Assembly (NCBI GenBank): GCA_029777885.1
Contig: JAKORJ010000067.1
Coordinates: 1-44,329, forward strand
Length of the DNA stretch: 44,329 nt
Origin: Bacillota bacterium
GTDB taxonomy: Bacteria > Bacillota > Clostridia > Caldicoprobacterales > DTU083
Direction of reading: 5' to 3'
The notes under the pieces were generated by a model, which was not told the origin of the DNA, made no database searches, and saw nothing but the letters and a program-made list of their open reading frames with translations. How positions within the stretch are numbered: the first letter of the stretch is position 1; the number at the start of each line of letters is the position of its first letter. Positions 1-9,602 of the stretch are shown one piece after another. A program made the position numbers and the translations under genes.

Positions 1-159
1 AAATCCGAACTGTTGTACTTAAGAACGTTCAAGGATATTGATGAGTTTAGAGATGAACTAGAAAAATACATATACTATTACAACAACCATCGAATCAAGG
101 GCAAACTAAAAGGTCTGAGTCCGGTTCAATACCGGATTCAGACCCAGGCAATTGCTTAA
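1..159 (+). CDS. IS3-family transposase, C-terminal end (partial)
   Basis: The reading frame is open from the first base to a TAA at 157-159 and encodes 52 residues. It carries the typical end of an IS3-family (IS150-like) OrfB integrase: a Phe-x-x-Ile-(D/E)-Glu stretch, then YYYNNHRIK, then a GLSPVQYR-like ending. This is the end of the DDE integrase domain; the catalytic residues lie outside the window. It is one of only three plus-strand genes here, and its end is followed within about 40 bases by the element's terminal repeat. Whether the complete element is active cannot be judged. Confidence 0.85.
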   Translation, partial: KSELLYLRTFKDIDEFRDELEKYIYYYNNHRIKGKLKGLSPVQYRIQTQAIA

Positions 160-201
160 CTACGGTATTCATCTTTTGTCTAACATTTTGGGGTCAGTTC
201 A
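1..201 (+). mobile_element. Right end of an IS3-family (IS150-like) insertion sequence
   Basis: After the transposase stop the sequence runs to TTTTGGGGTCAGTTCA (about 186-201). Read inward from the edge this is TGAACTGACCCCAAAA, the TG...CA-ended inverted repeat expected of this IS group. The boundary at 201 is inferred from that repeat; the left end and any target duplication are outside the window. The element sits 41 bases beyond the stop codon of the convergent thioredoxin gene. Confidence 0.75.
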
Positions 202-242
202 AAACCGCCGGTATGTTTTTCTTATGTATATTTATAAATATC

Positions 243-572
243 TCAAAGCACGCTCTCAAGCATTTTTTCCAGGTCGCCCTTGGGTCTTGCCCCGATCGCC
301 TGGTTCACCACTTCTCCGTCCTTGAATACAAGCAGGGTGGGGATGCTCATTATCCTGTACTGCTCTGCCACGCTCCTGCTTTCATCCACGTTGAGCTTGG
401 CGACCTTGACCCTGCCCGCATATTCCTCGGCCAACTGGTCGATGATCGGCGCTATCATTTTGCAGGGTCCGCACCAGGAAGCCCAGAAGTCTACGAGCAC
501 GGGCTCTGCTGAGTTAAGTACCTCGCTTTCAAAGTTTTCAGCGTTCAGAATCACAACCTTATCACTTGCCAC
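243..572 (-). CDS. trxA: Thioredoxin
   Basis: A 109-residue cytoplasmic disulfide reductase of normal family length. The active site WCGPCK is at residues 33-38 and the cis-proline loop (SIPTLLVF) has its proline near residue 78. The start is GTG, with AAGGGAG about nine bases upstream. The GTG lies inside the last codons of the RseC-like gene (11-base overlap), so the two are probably translationally coupled. No clear terminator is visible between this gene and the IS end about 40 bases downstream; the insertion may have displaced it. Several clostridial genomes carry multiple thioredoxins, so the exact symbol is tentative. Confidence 0.93.
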   Translation of the reverse strand: MASDKVVILNAENFESEVLNSAEPVLVDFWASWCGPCKMIAPIIDQLAEEYAGRVKVAKLNVDESRSVAEQYRIMSIPTLLVFKDGEVVNQAIGARPKGDLEKMLESVL

Positions 573-1014
573 TCAAATCTTCTCCCTTCTTTTTTGTCTT
601 TATTATATTTACCATTTTAGGTGAAAAGCTATGGTTTTTTTTGAACCTGGGCTCTACCGCCCTGATCCCCAGAAAAGCTATGACCGTCAGCCCTATGCCT
701 GACACAGCGCCCAAAAGCTCCGGGTCCATTCCAAAGGCTGGAGCCAGCATAAATCCGCCCGCGATCCCCACGAAAAGCGCAATCAGCGGGATGAGATAGA
801 CGATCACAGACGCCTTGAGCACCTGGGTGGAGGACAGCTCCAGCTCCGCATAGTCGCCCACTTCACCATTCAAGGTATTAGGTATGGTCAGCAGCATCTC
901 GCCCTTGTGCGACCCTATGCCGCAGGCGCCGCATGAGGCGCAGGCCGAGCTCCGGTTTATTTTTATGACCGCTTTGTCATCCTTAACCTGAACTATCTGG
1001 CCGTATTCGTTCAA
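562..1014 (-). CDS. RseC/MucC-family membrane protein
   Basis: A 150-residue protein of the RseC/MucC (SoxR-reducing system) family. The N-terminal part is soluble and has three closely spaced cysteines (C25, C28, C31, in a CASCGACG cluster) that could bind metal or an Fe-S centre. Two hydrophobic segments follow at about 67-90 and 99-118, then a Lys-rich tail. In proteobacteria the family acts on sigma-E signalling or SoxR reduction; in Firmicutes the role is not established. The start is TTG preceded by GGGAG. It is followed by the overlapping thioredoxin gene, which is consistent with a redox-related role, but that is an inference. Confidence 0.8.
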   Translation of the reverse strand: MNEYGQIVQVKDDKAVIKINRSSACASCGACGIGSHKGEMLLTIPNTLNGEVGDYAELELSSTQVLKASVIVYLIPLIALFVGIAGGFMLAPAFGMDPELLGAVSGIGLTVIAFLGIRAVEPRFKKNHSFSPKMVNIIKTKKKGEDLSGK

Positions 1015-1106
1015 TAATATCGTCTCCCTAGGTTACTTGTACTTTTGTTATTATCCTAACTGAACTTAAGATTTTTATCCTTATGGTGCCTATCACCTTA
1101 TGCTGC

Positions 1107-1868
1107 TTAGTCCTTCTTCCAGCCGATCAGGTCCTTCACGACCTCACCGGCTAATATAAGCCCTGCCACGGAGGGTACAAAGGCTATGCTGCCCGGTACT
1201 GCCCTTTTCCTGAGCCTTGGCTGCTCAGGGTAGTTATCCTCTTCTTTGTCCCCTGCCTTCATGTATTCGGGCACACGGGGCTTTATCGGGGCCTCGGTAG
1301 AGTATGCGACCTTGAGTCCGGTTACTCCCCGTTTTTTAAGCTCCTTACGCATCACCTTGGCAATAGGGTCCACTGAGGTTTCGTATATATCCCCTACCCT
1401 GAAGGCTGTGGGGTCCAGCTTGTTTCCCGCCCCCATGCTGGATATGATCGGTATGCCCCGCTGAGTGCAGCGGACAGCCAGATCGATCTTAGCAGTTATG
1501 GTGTCTATCGCATCCACCACATAGTCCAGGTCGTCGCTTAAGAGCTCATCGGCATTCTCGGCAGAGTATAACGACCTAAGTGCTGTCAACTTTGCTTCGG
1601 GATTTATGGTCAGGATCCTGTCCCGCATCAAATCCACCTTGGGCTTGCCTATGGTATCAAAGGTGGCGTGGAGCTGTCGGTTTATGTTCGTCAGCTCGAC
1701 GCTGTCATAATCCACAAGGACCAGGGACCCAATGCCGCATCTGGCCAGGGCTTCAACGGCGAAGGTCCCGACCCCGCCTATGCCAAAGACCGCGACTTTG
1801 CTTCGTCTCAGCTTTTGTAGGCTTTCAGGCCCTATCAGCATCTCGGTTCGTGTAAACGCATGCAGCAT
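1107..1868 (-). CDS. tcdA: tRNA threonylcarbamoyladenosine dehydratase
   Basis: A 253-residue ThiF/MoeB-type enzyme of the TcdA (YgdL/CsdL) subgroup, which cyclises t6A37 of tRNA to ct6A in an ATP-dependent reaction. The nucleotide-binding loop GIGGVGT is at residues 29-35. The Asp (VDYD, 53-55) and Asn-x-Asn-Arg-Gln motif (61-65) of the adenylating fold are present. A conserved SSMGAGNKLDP stretch lies in the middle. The ATG overlaps the aspS stop as TAATG, so it is coupled to aspS; together with hisS this makes a tRNA-centred operon. Confidence 0.9.
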   Translation of the reverse strand: MLHAFTRTEMLIGPESLQKLRRSKVAVFGIGGVGTFAVEALARCGIGSLVLVDYDSVELTNINRQLHATFDTIGKPKVDLMRDRILTINPEAKLTALRSLYSAENADELLSDDLDYVVDAIDTITAKIDLAVRCTQRGIPIISSMGAGNKLDPTAFRVGDIYETSVDPIAKVMRKELKKRGVTGLKVAYSTEAPIKPRVPEYMKAGDKEEDNYPEQPRLRKRAVPGSIAFVPSVAGLILAGEVVKDLIGWKKD

Positions 1869-3643
1869 TATTTCAACCCCAGCTCCTCGAGCTGCTTGTC
1901 GTCAACGGGGCTGGGCGCTTCCGTCATCAGGTCCGAGGCGTTCTGCACCTTGGGGAATGCAATCACGTCCCGGATCGAGCTGCGGTTGGCAAGCAGCATT
2001 ATGAGCCTGTCAAGGCCATAGGCGATTCCCCCGTGGGGAGGAGTGCCATACTTGAAGGCCTCAAGCAGGAAGCCGAAGCGCTCCCAGGCCTGCTCCCTGG
2101 TGAATCCCAAGGCATCGAACATCCTCTCCTGGAGGTCGGTGCTGTGTATCCTGATGCTGCCCCCGCCTATCTCCACACCGTTGAGCACGATATCGTAAGC
2201 CTTTGCCCTCACCTTTTCCGGCTGGGTCTCCAATAGCGGTATATCCTCATCCATAGGAGATGTAAAGGGATGGTGCTTTGCAACATAGCGCTGCTCTTCC
2301 TCATCGTACTCCAGCAGCGGGAACTCAGTGACCCACAAGAGGTTCATTTTAGTGTTATCCACAAGGCCCAGCTTTTCAGCCAGCTCCAGCCTTAGGTGCC
2401 CCAATGACTGGAATACAACATCATTGTTCTGGTCCGCTACAAACAGCAGTAGGTCGCCTGTCTCAGCGCCAAGGCGCTTTAGAATCGCATCCATATGCTC
2501 ATTCGACAGGAACTTGGCTATGGAGGACTTGATGCCTTCCCCGGTCACGTTGATCCAGGCCAGGCCCTTGGCCCTGTAGGTCTTAACCGTCTCGCCCAGG
2601 GAGTCTATTTCCCTGCGGGAGAACTTCTCGCCGCAGCCTTTTGCGTTGATGGCTCTTACGCTGCCACCTCCGGATACGGCATCGGCAAAGACCTTGAAAC
2701 CGCAGTCCTGGACTATATCGCTTACATCTGTCAGCTCCAGCCCAAACCTTGTGTCCGGTTTGTCCGAGCCGTACCGTTCCATTGCTTCCTTATACTTTAT
2801 CCTGGGAAGGGGCAGCTGTATATCCACTCCCTTGGCTTTTTTGAATATATGGGCCAGGAGCCGCTCGTTTATGGATATCACATCATCCACATCGACAAAG
2901 GACATCTCTATATCGATCTGGGTAAACTCAGGCTGCCTGTCAGCCCTTAAGTCCTCGTCCCTGAAGCACCGGGCTATTTGGAAATACCTATCATACCCTG
3001 CCAGCATGAGAAGCTGCTTGAATAGCTGGGGTGACTGGGGCAGGGCATAGAATTTCCCCGGATGGACCCTGCTCGGCACGAGATAGTCCCTTGCGCCTTC
3101 AGGCGTGCTTTTGGTCAGCATGGGCGTCTCGATCTCCAGGAATCCCTCATTGTCCAGGAAGTCACGCACCCATTTTGTGACCCTGTGCCTCAGGATGAGG
3201 TTTTTTTGCATTTCCGGCCTTCTTAAGTCCAGGTACCTGTATTTCAGCCTGATGGCTTCCGATGCGTCCAGCCCGTCCTCTATATAGATCGGCGGGGTAG
3301 CCGCGGTGGACAGTATCTTCAGTTCATCAGCGATTATCTCTATGTCCCCGTTGGGGTATTTTGGATTTATAGCCGACTCGTCCCGCTTGACGACTGTCCC
3401 GCTCACGGCAAGGACAAATTCGCTCCGGACCGCCTGGGCTTTGTCAAATATATCCTTGCTTTTCTCCGCATCGAAGACGACCTGGACAAAGCCTTCACGG
3501 TCGCGCAGGTAGGCAAAGATCAGCCTGCCCAGGTCCCTCCTGCGCTGTACCCAGCCCATCACGGTCACATGCTCTCCTACCAGGTCCCTGTTTATCATAC
3601 CGCACATATGGGTCCGTTTCAACCCGCCCAACAGCTCATTCAT
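1868..3643 (-). CDS. aspS: Aspartate-tRNA ligase
   Basis: A 591-residue bacterial-type class II aspartyl-tRNA synthetase. It has an N-terminal OB-fold anticodon domain (about 1-110) and YRYLDLRR at 135-142. Motif 2 ([14 protein letters not shown]) starts near residue 227. A GAD-type insertion follows (about 285-420), and motif 3 ([10 protein letters not shown]) is near 540. The start ATG overlaps the hisS stop as ATGA, with GGGAGG eight bases upstream. No T-box precedes aspS itself, so its expression probably depends on the hisS leader. From sequence alone I cannot tell whether it is discriminating (Asp only) or non-discriminating (Asp/Asn). Confidence 0.97.
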   Translation of the reverse strand: MNELLGGLKRTHMCGMINRDLVGEHVTVMGWVQRRRDLGRLIFAYLRDREGFVQVVFDAEKSKDIFDKAQAVRSEFVLAVSGTVVKRDESAINPKYPNGDIEIIADELKILSTAATPPIYIEDGLDASEAIRLKYRYLDLRRPEMQKNLILRHRVTKWVRDFLDNEGFLEIETPMLTKSTPEGARDYLVPSRVHPGKFYALPQSPQLFKQLLMLAGYDRYFQIARCFRDEDLRADRQPEFTQIDIEMSFVDVDDVISINERLLAHIFKKAKGVDIQLPLPRIKYKEAMERYGSDKPDTRFGLELTDVSDIVQDCGFKVFADAVSGGGSVRAINAKGCGEKFSRREIDSLGETVKTYRAKGLAWINVTGEGIKSSIAKFLSNEHMDAILKRLGAETGDLLLFVADQNNDVVFQSLGHLRLELAEKLGLVDNTKMNLLWVTEFPLLEYDEEEQRYVAKHHPFTSPMDEDIPLLETQPEKVRAKAYDIVLNGVEIGGGSIRIHSTDLQERMFDALGFTREQAWERFGFLLEAFKYGTPPHGGIAYGLDRLIMLLANRSSIRDVIAFPKVQNASDLMTEAPSPVDDKQLEELGLK

Positions 3644-4914
3644 TTTTCAATTCCTCCCAACTGCTCCTTTAAATATGTGCCGATCGCATCTATTGGTACG
3701 TTGACCGCTGTGCCTGCTGCCATGTTTTTGACCTGGATCTCACCCGCAGCGAGCTCGTTGTCGCCCAGGGTGCATACAAACCTGGCTCCCTGCTTGTCGG
3801 CATACCTGAACTGCGCCTTCAGGCTCCTGCCCGCGTGATCCATGTCCGCAGATATGCCCATGCCGCGCAGCCGCTGCAGGATCTCAAAGGCTTTGTGCCT
3901 TGCCTGATCGCCTAAAGCTGCAATGTATGCATCGCATACGCAGGGCTTGCCTGCCTCTATCCCCTGGGCCTCCATGATAAGGAGGAGGCGCTCCAGGCCG
4001 AGGCCAAAGCCTACGCCGGGTACGCTTGGGCCACCACACTCTTCTACAAGGCGGTCATAGCGCCCGCCGCCGCATACCGTGCTCTGGGCCCCCAGGGAAT
4101 CGGACACTATTTCAAAGACGGTTTTGGTATAATAATCAAGGCCTCTGACTATCATCGGGTCGACTACATATTTTATGTCTGCGGCATCAAGATAGCTTGT
4201 CAGCTCATCAAAGTGCACCCTGCAATCATCGCACAGGTTGTCGAGCATGCAGGGGACGTTTTTAACTACCTCCTTGCATTTATCCTCCTTGCAGTCGAGG
4301 ATGCGGAGGGGGTTTTTCTCGAACCTTTCCCTGCAGACCGCGCAAAGGCCGTCCAGGTTGCTTTTCAGGAATTCCCTCAGGGTCTCATGGTATTTGGGTC
4401 TGCATTCCGGGCACCCTATGCTGTTGATACCGGTCTTCAAGCCTTTTATACCCAATCTTTCAAACAATGTAACAGCCAGGGCTATGATTTCAGCATCCAG
4501 AGACGCTTCCTTGCCGCCGAAGGCCTCGATGCCGAACTGGTGAAACTCCCTGAGCCGGCCTGCCTGTGGCCTTTCATGCCTAAAGCATGGAGCGATATAA
4601 TAGAGCTTTGCCGGCTGGAGGTCGGCGTAAAGGTTGTGCTCTATATAGGCCCTGACCACCCCGGCTGTCCCTTCCGGCCTTAAGGTGAGGCTCCTGTGGC
4701 CCTTGTCCTCGAAGGTGAACATTTCCTTGCGCACTATGTCAGTGGTATCACCGACGCTTCTTACAAACAGCTCGGTATGCTCAAAAACAGGGGTCCGGAT
4801 CTCGCTGTATCCAAAGCTCCTGGTTATTTCGCGTATAGTGTCTTCTATGTAATGCCATTTGTATGACTCCTGGGGCAAAACATCCTTCGTGCCCTTCGGC
4901 GCTTTTGTCAACAT
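3640..4914 (-). CDS. hisS: Histidine-tRNA ligase
   Basis: A class II histidyl-tRNA synthetase of 424 residues from the ATG at 4914. That start gives the canonical [14 protein letters not shown] opening and has AGGAGG seven bases upstream; an in-frame ATG 18 bases earlier is less likely. Motif 2 ([10 protein letters not shown]) is at residues 111-120, and the histidine-specific RGLDYYT motif is near 258. An internal region contains paired cysteines (CPEC, CAVC, CDDC patterns around 170-235), unusual compared with the E. coli enzyme and possibly zinc-binding. It is the first gene of hisS-aspS-tcdA and is controlled by the upstream T-box. Confidence 0.97.
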   Translation of the reverse strand: MLTKAPKGTKDVLPQESYKWHYIEDTIREITRSFGYSEIRTPVFEHTELFVRSVGDTTDIVRKEMFTFEDKGHRSLTLRPEGTAGVVRAYIEHNLYADLQPAKLYYIAPCFRHERPQAGRLREFHQFGIEAFGGKEASLDAEIIALAVTLFERLGIKGLKTGINSIGCPECRPKYHETLREFLKSNLDGLCAVCRERFEKNPLRILDCKEDKCKEVVKNVPCMLDNLCDDCRVHFDELTSYLDAADIKYVVDPMIVRGLDYYTKTVFEIVSDSLGAQSTVCGGGRYDRLVEECGGPSVPGVGFGLGLERLLLIMEAQGIEAGKPCVCDAYIAALGDQARHKAFEILQRLRGMGISADMDHAGRSLKAQFRYADKQGARFVCTLGDNELAAGEIQVKNMAAGTAVNVPIDAIGTYLKEQLGGIEK

Positions 4915-4950
4915 GCCTGTTCCTCCTGTCATACTTAGTTTTTCCTATAA

Positions 4951-5200
4951 TAAAAAAATCCCTTCATCCTCAATAGGGACGAGAGACTGAACTGCCCGCG
5001 GTACCACCCCGGTTGGAGGCCTTTAAACCTCCCGCTTTTAAAATAACGCATTAATGCGGACCTGCCTACTGCCCTTTTCAGCAGATCTGCTCATGAGTGT
5101 CCTTCCCCGGTACTTTCCGCAAGAGATACTTTCAGCCGCGGTACCTCCTCTCTGATGCTTCCGTATCAGGTACTCTCTCAATCATCGCATAAATATGGAT
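4951..5200 (-). promoter_or_regulatory. T-box leader (histidine) of hisS-aspS
   Basis: The minus strand contains the T-box core GGTGGTACCGCGGG (5008-4995). Upstream is a Stem I region with an AGTA motif and an AGAGAG bulge. Downstream is a terminator-like element, TCCCT...AGGGA followed by seven T (4979-4952). In the expected specifier region the RNA reads ACACTCATGAG (5100-5090), which contains both histidine codons, CAC and CAT. Only CAT is followed by a purine, as is usual for T-box specifiers. Uncharged tRNA-His should stabilise the antiterminator and allow hisS transcription. The class is certain from the core; the exact specifier is inferred. Confidence 0.93.
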
Positions 5201-5207
5201 TTATTGT

Positions 5208-5236
5208 ATTATAAACAAAAGATATGCAGGTGTCAA
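5208..5236 (-). promoter_or_regulatory. Consensus sigma-A promoter of hisS
   Basis: TTGACA (5236-5231), a 17-base spacer and TATAAT (5213-5208): a perfect match to the vegetative promoter. The hemZ stop codon TGA (5235-5233) lies inside the -35 hexamer. The predicted start is near 5200, directly upstream of the T-box Stem I. Confidence 0.85.
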
Positions 5237-6840
5237 CCTAATAGGAGCACTTTCCGCTTTTTCTCTATCATCTGGTCTATCCGCTCAATATAGTCCTTCA
5301 GGCTCTTAACGTTGGCGATCCGCTCGATCCTGTCCTCATCGGGATAATACACCTTGCTTGCCGCGCCGGCGCCAAAAGCCCAGATGCTCCTTTTTTCCTC
5401 CATTATGTGGATGTTGTACAGGCATTCCTTGCCCGGCCTGCAGTACCCGATGTTTTCCATGTGGTCAAGCATATACTTCTGCCGGTACAGGTAATAGGGA
5501 ACCATGTGGAGCTTATCGATCCATCTATGGCAGATCTCGGCCATCGCCTCGGCCAGGCCTTCGCGCTCCGGATCGTATTGGCTGAAGGAATCCTTAAGCA
5601 GGGACCCGCGCTTTACCGCCAGGGTATGCACAGTGATATTGTCCGGCTCAAGGCGGGCTATTTCCTCCATGGTTTTGTTGAAATCCTCCGCTGTCTCCCC
5701 CGGCAGTCCGGCTATCACGTCCATATTGATATTGTCAAAGCCCGCGCGCCTTGCCTTATGGTAAATGTCCTTTATATCATCCACCGTATGGTTCCTTCCT
5801 ATCAGGTCAAGGGTGCGCTGGTTCATGGACTGGGGGTTTATGCTGAGCCTGGTGACCCCATAGTCCTTCATGAGCATAAGCTTGTCATCATCCAGGCTGT
5901 CCGGCCTGCCTGCTTCCACGGTAAATTCCAGGAGGTGGCTGCCCGGCAGGGAATCAAGGGCTGTCCTGATTATGTCAAGCAGGCGCTTCAAGGCCGGCAG
6001 CTCCAGTACTGTCGGCGTGCCTCCACCGATGTAAAGGGTATCGATGGTTGTGCCTTTTATGCTGAAAAGCTCGAATACCTCCATGAGCTCCTTCTGGACA
6101 CAGTCGAGATACTGGTCCATCCTGTCCGAGACCCTGGATATCAGGTCCGAGGGAAATGAACAGTAATTGCACCGGGAGGCGCAGAAGGGCACATGGATAT
6201 AAAGGCAGGCCGTCCTGCCGGATACGTCTTTGACATAGGGTGCCTGGACATCAGCTACTTCCAGCATCAGGTCCGCTTTTTCCGGATGGATCCTGTAGGC
6301 TTCAACAACCTCTTTGCGAATGTCCTCCTTGGGCATCCCTTCCCTTATCATCTGGTTGACGAGCTTGACAGGCCTTATGCCTGTCAGTATGCCCCATTTG
6401 GGCCTCCGGCCCGTATATGCGGACAAGAGCTCATATACGCACCCCTTGAGGGCATTCTTTATATTCCTGTGCAGAGCATTATCATTGTCCGCTGCTATAT
6501 ACTGCTGAAGCCTATGCTCTTGGATTCTACCGGAGTGCTCCCCGGTTTCACCGGTGCCTTCTATTAGCCTGGCATAAAAGGTATGGCATCCTCCTTGGCT
6601 GACTGCCCCCTGGCCGGTTGCACCCTGGCCGGTTTCATAGCCGCACTTAATCAGAGTGAACTTATGCGCCTTAGCGTCTGGCAATGGGACCTCTGGCGAT
6701 GTTGCCTTCAGCGATGGTGTATCCAGCAGAGGCATCTCATACTTTTGAGCGAAGTCCACGGTATCATTCGGGAAAAACACCCTGGCAAGATCGATTATTT
6801 CATTTTCGTAAGATACCTGGCGTGCTTCCACCAATATCAT
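5233..6840 (-). CDS. hemZ: Oxygen-independent coproporphyrinogen III oxidase-like protein HemZ
   Basis: A 535-residue radical-SAM protein of the HemN/HemZ family, annotated as coproporphyrinogen dehydrogenase in heme synthesis. The cluster motif CxxxCxxC is at C220, C224 and C227 (in HVPFCASRCNYCSF). It is followed by GGGTPT and by the HemN-like region that binds a second SAM in relatives. The N-terminal 200 residues are typical of HemZ. Residues about 68-84 are a Gly/Gln-rich insert encoded by a short imperfect tandem repeat. The start ATG has GAGAGG about ten bases upstream. Heme activity is family-based; some HemN-like proteins do other chemistry. Confidence 0.88.
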   Translation of the reverse strand: MILVEARQVSYENEIIDLARVFFPNDTVDFAQKYEMPLLDTPSLKATSPEVPLPDAKAHKFTLIKCGYETGQGATGQGAVSQGGCHTFYARLIEGTGETGEHSGRIQEHRLQQYIAADNDNALHRNIKNALKGCVYELLSAYTGRRPKWGILTGIRPVKLVNQMIREGMPKEDIRKEVVEAYRIHPEKADLMLEVADVQAPYVKDVSGRTACLYIHVPFCASRCNYCSFPSDLISRVSDRMDQYLDCVQKELMEVFELFSIKGTTIDTLYIGGGTPTVLELPALKRLLDIIRTALDSLPGSHLLEFTVEAGRPDSLDDDKLMLMKDYGVTRLSINPQSMNQRTLDLIGRNHTVDDIKDIYHKARRAGFDNINMDVIAGLPGETAEDFNKTMEEIARLEPDNITVHTLAVKRGSLLKDSFSQYDPEREGLAEAMAEICHRWIDKLHMVPYYLYRQKYMLDHMENIGYCRPGKECLYNIHIMEEKRSIWAFGAGAASKVYYPDEDRIERIANVKSLKDYIERIDQMIEKKRKVLLLG

Positions 6841-6879
6841 AGGCAGGTATTCCTCTCAAGCACTTTCGTTTGTAACTTC

Positions 6880-7329
6880 CTAGAACTGTCTCCTGCTGTC
6901 GATCAACATTGTCACAGGCCCGTCATTGACCAGGTCCACGAACATGTGAGCCCTGAATATCCCGGTTTCAACCCTGACGCCCATGCCTTCCACCAGGCGG
7001 CAGAACTCTTCGTATAAGGCATTAGCCTCCTCCGGCGGGGCAGCCTTATCAAAGCTGGGGCGCCTGCCCTTCCTGCAGTCCCCGCACAGGGTGAACTGGG
7101 ACACAGCCAGCATGGCTCCCCCTGTGTCTAACAAGGACAGGTTCATCTTGCCGTTCTCATCCTCAAAGATCCGCAGGTTGACTATTTTTTCGGCCATATA
7201 TTCTGCGTCCTTGACAGTGTCTCCGTTTTCCACTCCTAAAAAAACAAGAAGACCTGCACCGATCGCGCCGGTCACTTGTTCATCAACAGTAACTTTTGCT
7301 CTGCTGACTCGCTGCAATACAGCCCTCAC
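6880..7329 (-). CDS. dtd: D-aminoacyl-tRNA deacylase
   Basis: A 149-residue homodimeric proofreading enzyme that hydrolyses D-aminoacyl-tRNAs. I chose the GTG at 7329 because it begins the family's [15 protein letters not shown] opening and has AAAGGAG eight bases upstream. An ATG 39 bases earlier would add a non-conserved extension. The active-site motif SQFTLCGD and the later NDGPVT motif are both present. It lies just after relA and before hemZ, an order widely conserved in Clostridia. Confidence 0.95.
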   Translation of the reverse strand: MRAVLQRVSRAKVTVDEQVTGAIGAGLLVFLGVENGDTVKDAEYMAEKIVNLRIFEDENGKMNLSLLDTGGAMLAVSQFTLCGDCRKGRRPSFDKAAPPEEANALYEEFCRLVEGMGVRVETGIFRAHMFVDLVNDGPVTMLIDSRRQF

Positions 7330-7371
7330 ATCTATTAGCTCCTTTGTATAGCCCTTTGCCTGTTTCATGCG

Positions 7372-9546
7372 TCATGCATTCACCCTGAATACATCAAGCA
7401 CGTCCCTGACCCGGCCGAAGAACTTGATGACTCGCTCAAGCTGCTGGGTATCGTGTATTTCAAGCACAAGGTTTATGATGGCCAGCTTGTTCTTTGCTGT
7501 CCGTGCGTTGATAGCCGTAACGTTTATCTTGATCTCAGCCAGGGCATTGGTGATGTCTGCCAGTATGGCCTGCCTGTCTCTGGCGATGATTTGGATCTCG
7601 GCATTATAGGAGGCCTTGCTCTCCGCAGCCCAGCTCACTTCCACCAGGCGGTTGGCCTCGACGGCCTGGTCCGTCAGGTTGATGCAATCAGCCCTGTGTA
7701 CAGACACGCCCCTGCCCCTGGTGATATACCCTATGATCGGGTCACCGGGCACCGGGTTGCAGCACTTGGCAAAGCGCACCAGCACATTGTCTATGCCTTT
7801 TACCCTTACGCCGTTGTCCGATGAGCTCTTTTCCCTTATAGGCTTGGTTTCCTTTGGGACGAGGCCGGAAGGCTCAGCTGCCTTGTTTGACTTCCGGTAT
7901 TCCTCGATGAGCCTTGTGAGCACCTGGTTGGTGGTCAGGCCGCCGTAGCCCACAGCCGAGTACATATCATCCAGGGTATGGAATCCGTATTTCCTGAAGA
8001 TGCCTTCCACCCATTCATTTTTGACCAGCTGGGAAAGGACAAAGCCCTGCCTCTTGGCTTCCCGCTCCAGCATCTCCTTGCCCTTTTCGATGTTCTCCTC
8101 CCGTTTTTCCTTCTTGAACCATTGCCGGATCTTGTTCTTGGCCTGGCTGGTCTTTACTATCTTGAGCCAGTCCCTGCTGGGTCCATGGGAGGTCGAAGGA
8201 GATGTGAGTATCTCTACTATGTCGCCCGTACGCAGCTCATACTCCAACGGCACTATTTTCCCGTTGACCTTGGCTCCGATGCACCTGTTGCCTATAGCAC
8301 TGTGAATCGCATATGCGAAGTCCAGGGGTGTAGCGCCCTTGGGTAGGTCGATCACATCGCCCTTGGGCGTGAACACAAATACCTCGTCAGTAAACAGCTC
8401 GATCTTGAGGGATTCCATGAACTCCCTGGCATCGCTCTGGTCGTTCTGCCACTCCAAAAGCTGCCTAAGCCAGGCAAACTTTTTGTCCATATCATAGGAG
8501 GTCTTGCGGCCCTCCTTGTATTTCCAGTGGGCAGCTATGCCGTATTCCGCTGTCCGGTGCATTTCCCAGGTACGGATCTGGATCTCGATCGGGTCTCCAT
8601 GGGGGCCTATTACGGTGGTGTGGAGGGACTGGTACATGTTGGGCTTGGGCACCGCTATATAGTCCTTGAACCTTCCCGGTATAGGCTTCCAGAGGGTATG
8701 GACGACCCCAAGGACGCCGTAGCAGTCCTTAATGCTGTTTACCAGGATCCTGACCGCAAGCAGATCGTATATCTGTTCAAACTCCTTGTGCTGCATATAC
8801 ATTTTCTTGTATATGCTGTAGAAGTTCTTAGGCCTGCCCTCTATATCAAAGTCTCCGACCACGTCGGTGAGCTTTTGCCTGAGCGTGTCGATGACCTCCT
8901 GGATATATGCTTCCCGTTCCCTGCGCTTCTTGGCTACCTTTTCCACCAGGTCATAATATCCTTTGGGGTCGATGAACCTTAATGAAATATCCTCGAGCTC
9001 CCACTTGATCTTGTATATACCCAGGCGGTGGGCCAGGGGGGCATATATCTCCAGGGTCTCATATGCCTTTTCACGCTGCTTTTCTTCGTCCACATACTCA
9101 AGAGTCCGCAGGTTGTGTAGCCTGTCGGCCAGCTTGATGATGATCACCCTGATGTCCTTGGCCATGGCCAGGAACATTTTGCGCAGGTTTTCGACCTGCT
9201 GCTCTTCTTTGGTCTTGTATGAAAGCCTGCTCAGCTTGGTGACGCCGTCTACCAGCATCGCCACTTCCGAGCCGAATCTTCTTTCCAGCTCTTCCTGTGT
9301 CGTCTCGGTATCCTCGATCGTGTCATGGAGCAGCCCTGCTGTGATGGTATCCACATCCATACCCATATCGATAAGGATTTTAGCAACCTCGATGGGGTGA
9401 ATGCTGAAAGGCTCGCCTGAAGACCGTTTTTGGCCCTCGTGCACCTTGATGACAAAGTCGCAGACCTCTCTTATTTTTTCTGCTACACTTGGCCCATATG
9501 CTTTTTCAATTTTTGACTCCAGCTCAAGCTGCAGCTTTTCCAGCAT
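7372..9546 (-). CDS. relA: Bifunctional (p)ppGpp synthetase/hydrolase
   Basis: A long RelA/SpoT (Rel) stringent-response protein of 724 residues. It has an N-terminal HD hydrolase domain (HPIEVA, LLHDTIEDT), the synthetase domain (about 220-350), a TGS domain (VFVFTPKGDVIDLPKG), a Cys-rich zinc-finger-like segment (CCNPVPGD) and a C-terminal ACT domain. The hydrolase HD motif is intact, so it should both make and degrade (p)ppGpp. The ATG at 9546 (MLEKLQ) has GGAG six bases upstream and fits the family; an in-frame upstream ATG would add 20 unlikely residues. It belongs to a recJ-apt-relA-dtd-hemZ block. Confidence 0.96.
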   Translation of the reverse strand: MLEKLQLELESKIEKAYGPSVAEKIREVCDFVIKVHEGQKRSSGEPFSIHPIEVAKILIDMGMDVDTITAGLLHDTIEDTETTQEELERRFGSEVAMLVDGVTKLSRLSYKTKEEQQVENLRKMFLAMAKDIRVIIIKLADRLHNLRTLEYVDEEKQREKAYETLEIYAPLAHRLGIYKIKWELEDISLRFIDPKGYYDLVEKVAKKRREREAYIQEVIDTLRQKLTDVVGDFDIEGRPKNFYSIYKKMYMQHKEFEQIYDLLAVRILVNSIKDCYGVLGVVHTLWKPIPGRFKDYIAVPKPNMYQSLHTTVIGPHGDPIEIQIRTWEMHRTAEYGIAAHWKYKEGRKTSYDMDKKFAWLRQLLEWQNDQSDAREFMESLKIELFTDEVFVFTPKGDVIDLPKGATPLDFAYAIHSAIGNRCIGAKVNGKIVPLEYELRTGDIVEILTSPSTSHGPSRDWLKIVKTSQAKNKIRQWFKKEKREENIEKGKEMLEREAKRQGFVLSQLVKNEWVEGIFRKYGFHTLDDMYSAVGYGGLTTNQVLTRLIEEYRKSNKAAEPSGLVPKETKPIREKSSSDNGVRVKGIDNVLVRFAKCCNPVPGDPIIGYITRGRGVSVHRADCINLTDQAVEANRLVEVSWAAESKASYNAEIQIIARDRQAILADITNALAEIKINVTAINARTAKNKLAIINLVLEIHDTQQLERVIKFFGRVRDVLDVFRVNA

Positions 9547-9602
9547 GCTATACTCCTTTCCTGTACAGGTATACAGCAGGACTTGCCAGACGACTGACAA
9601 AA

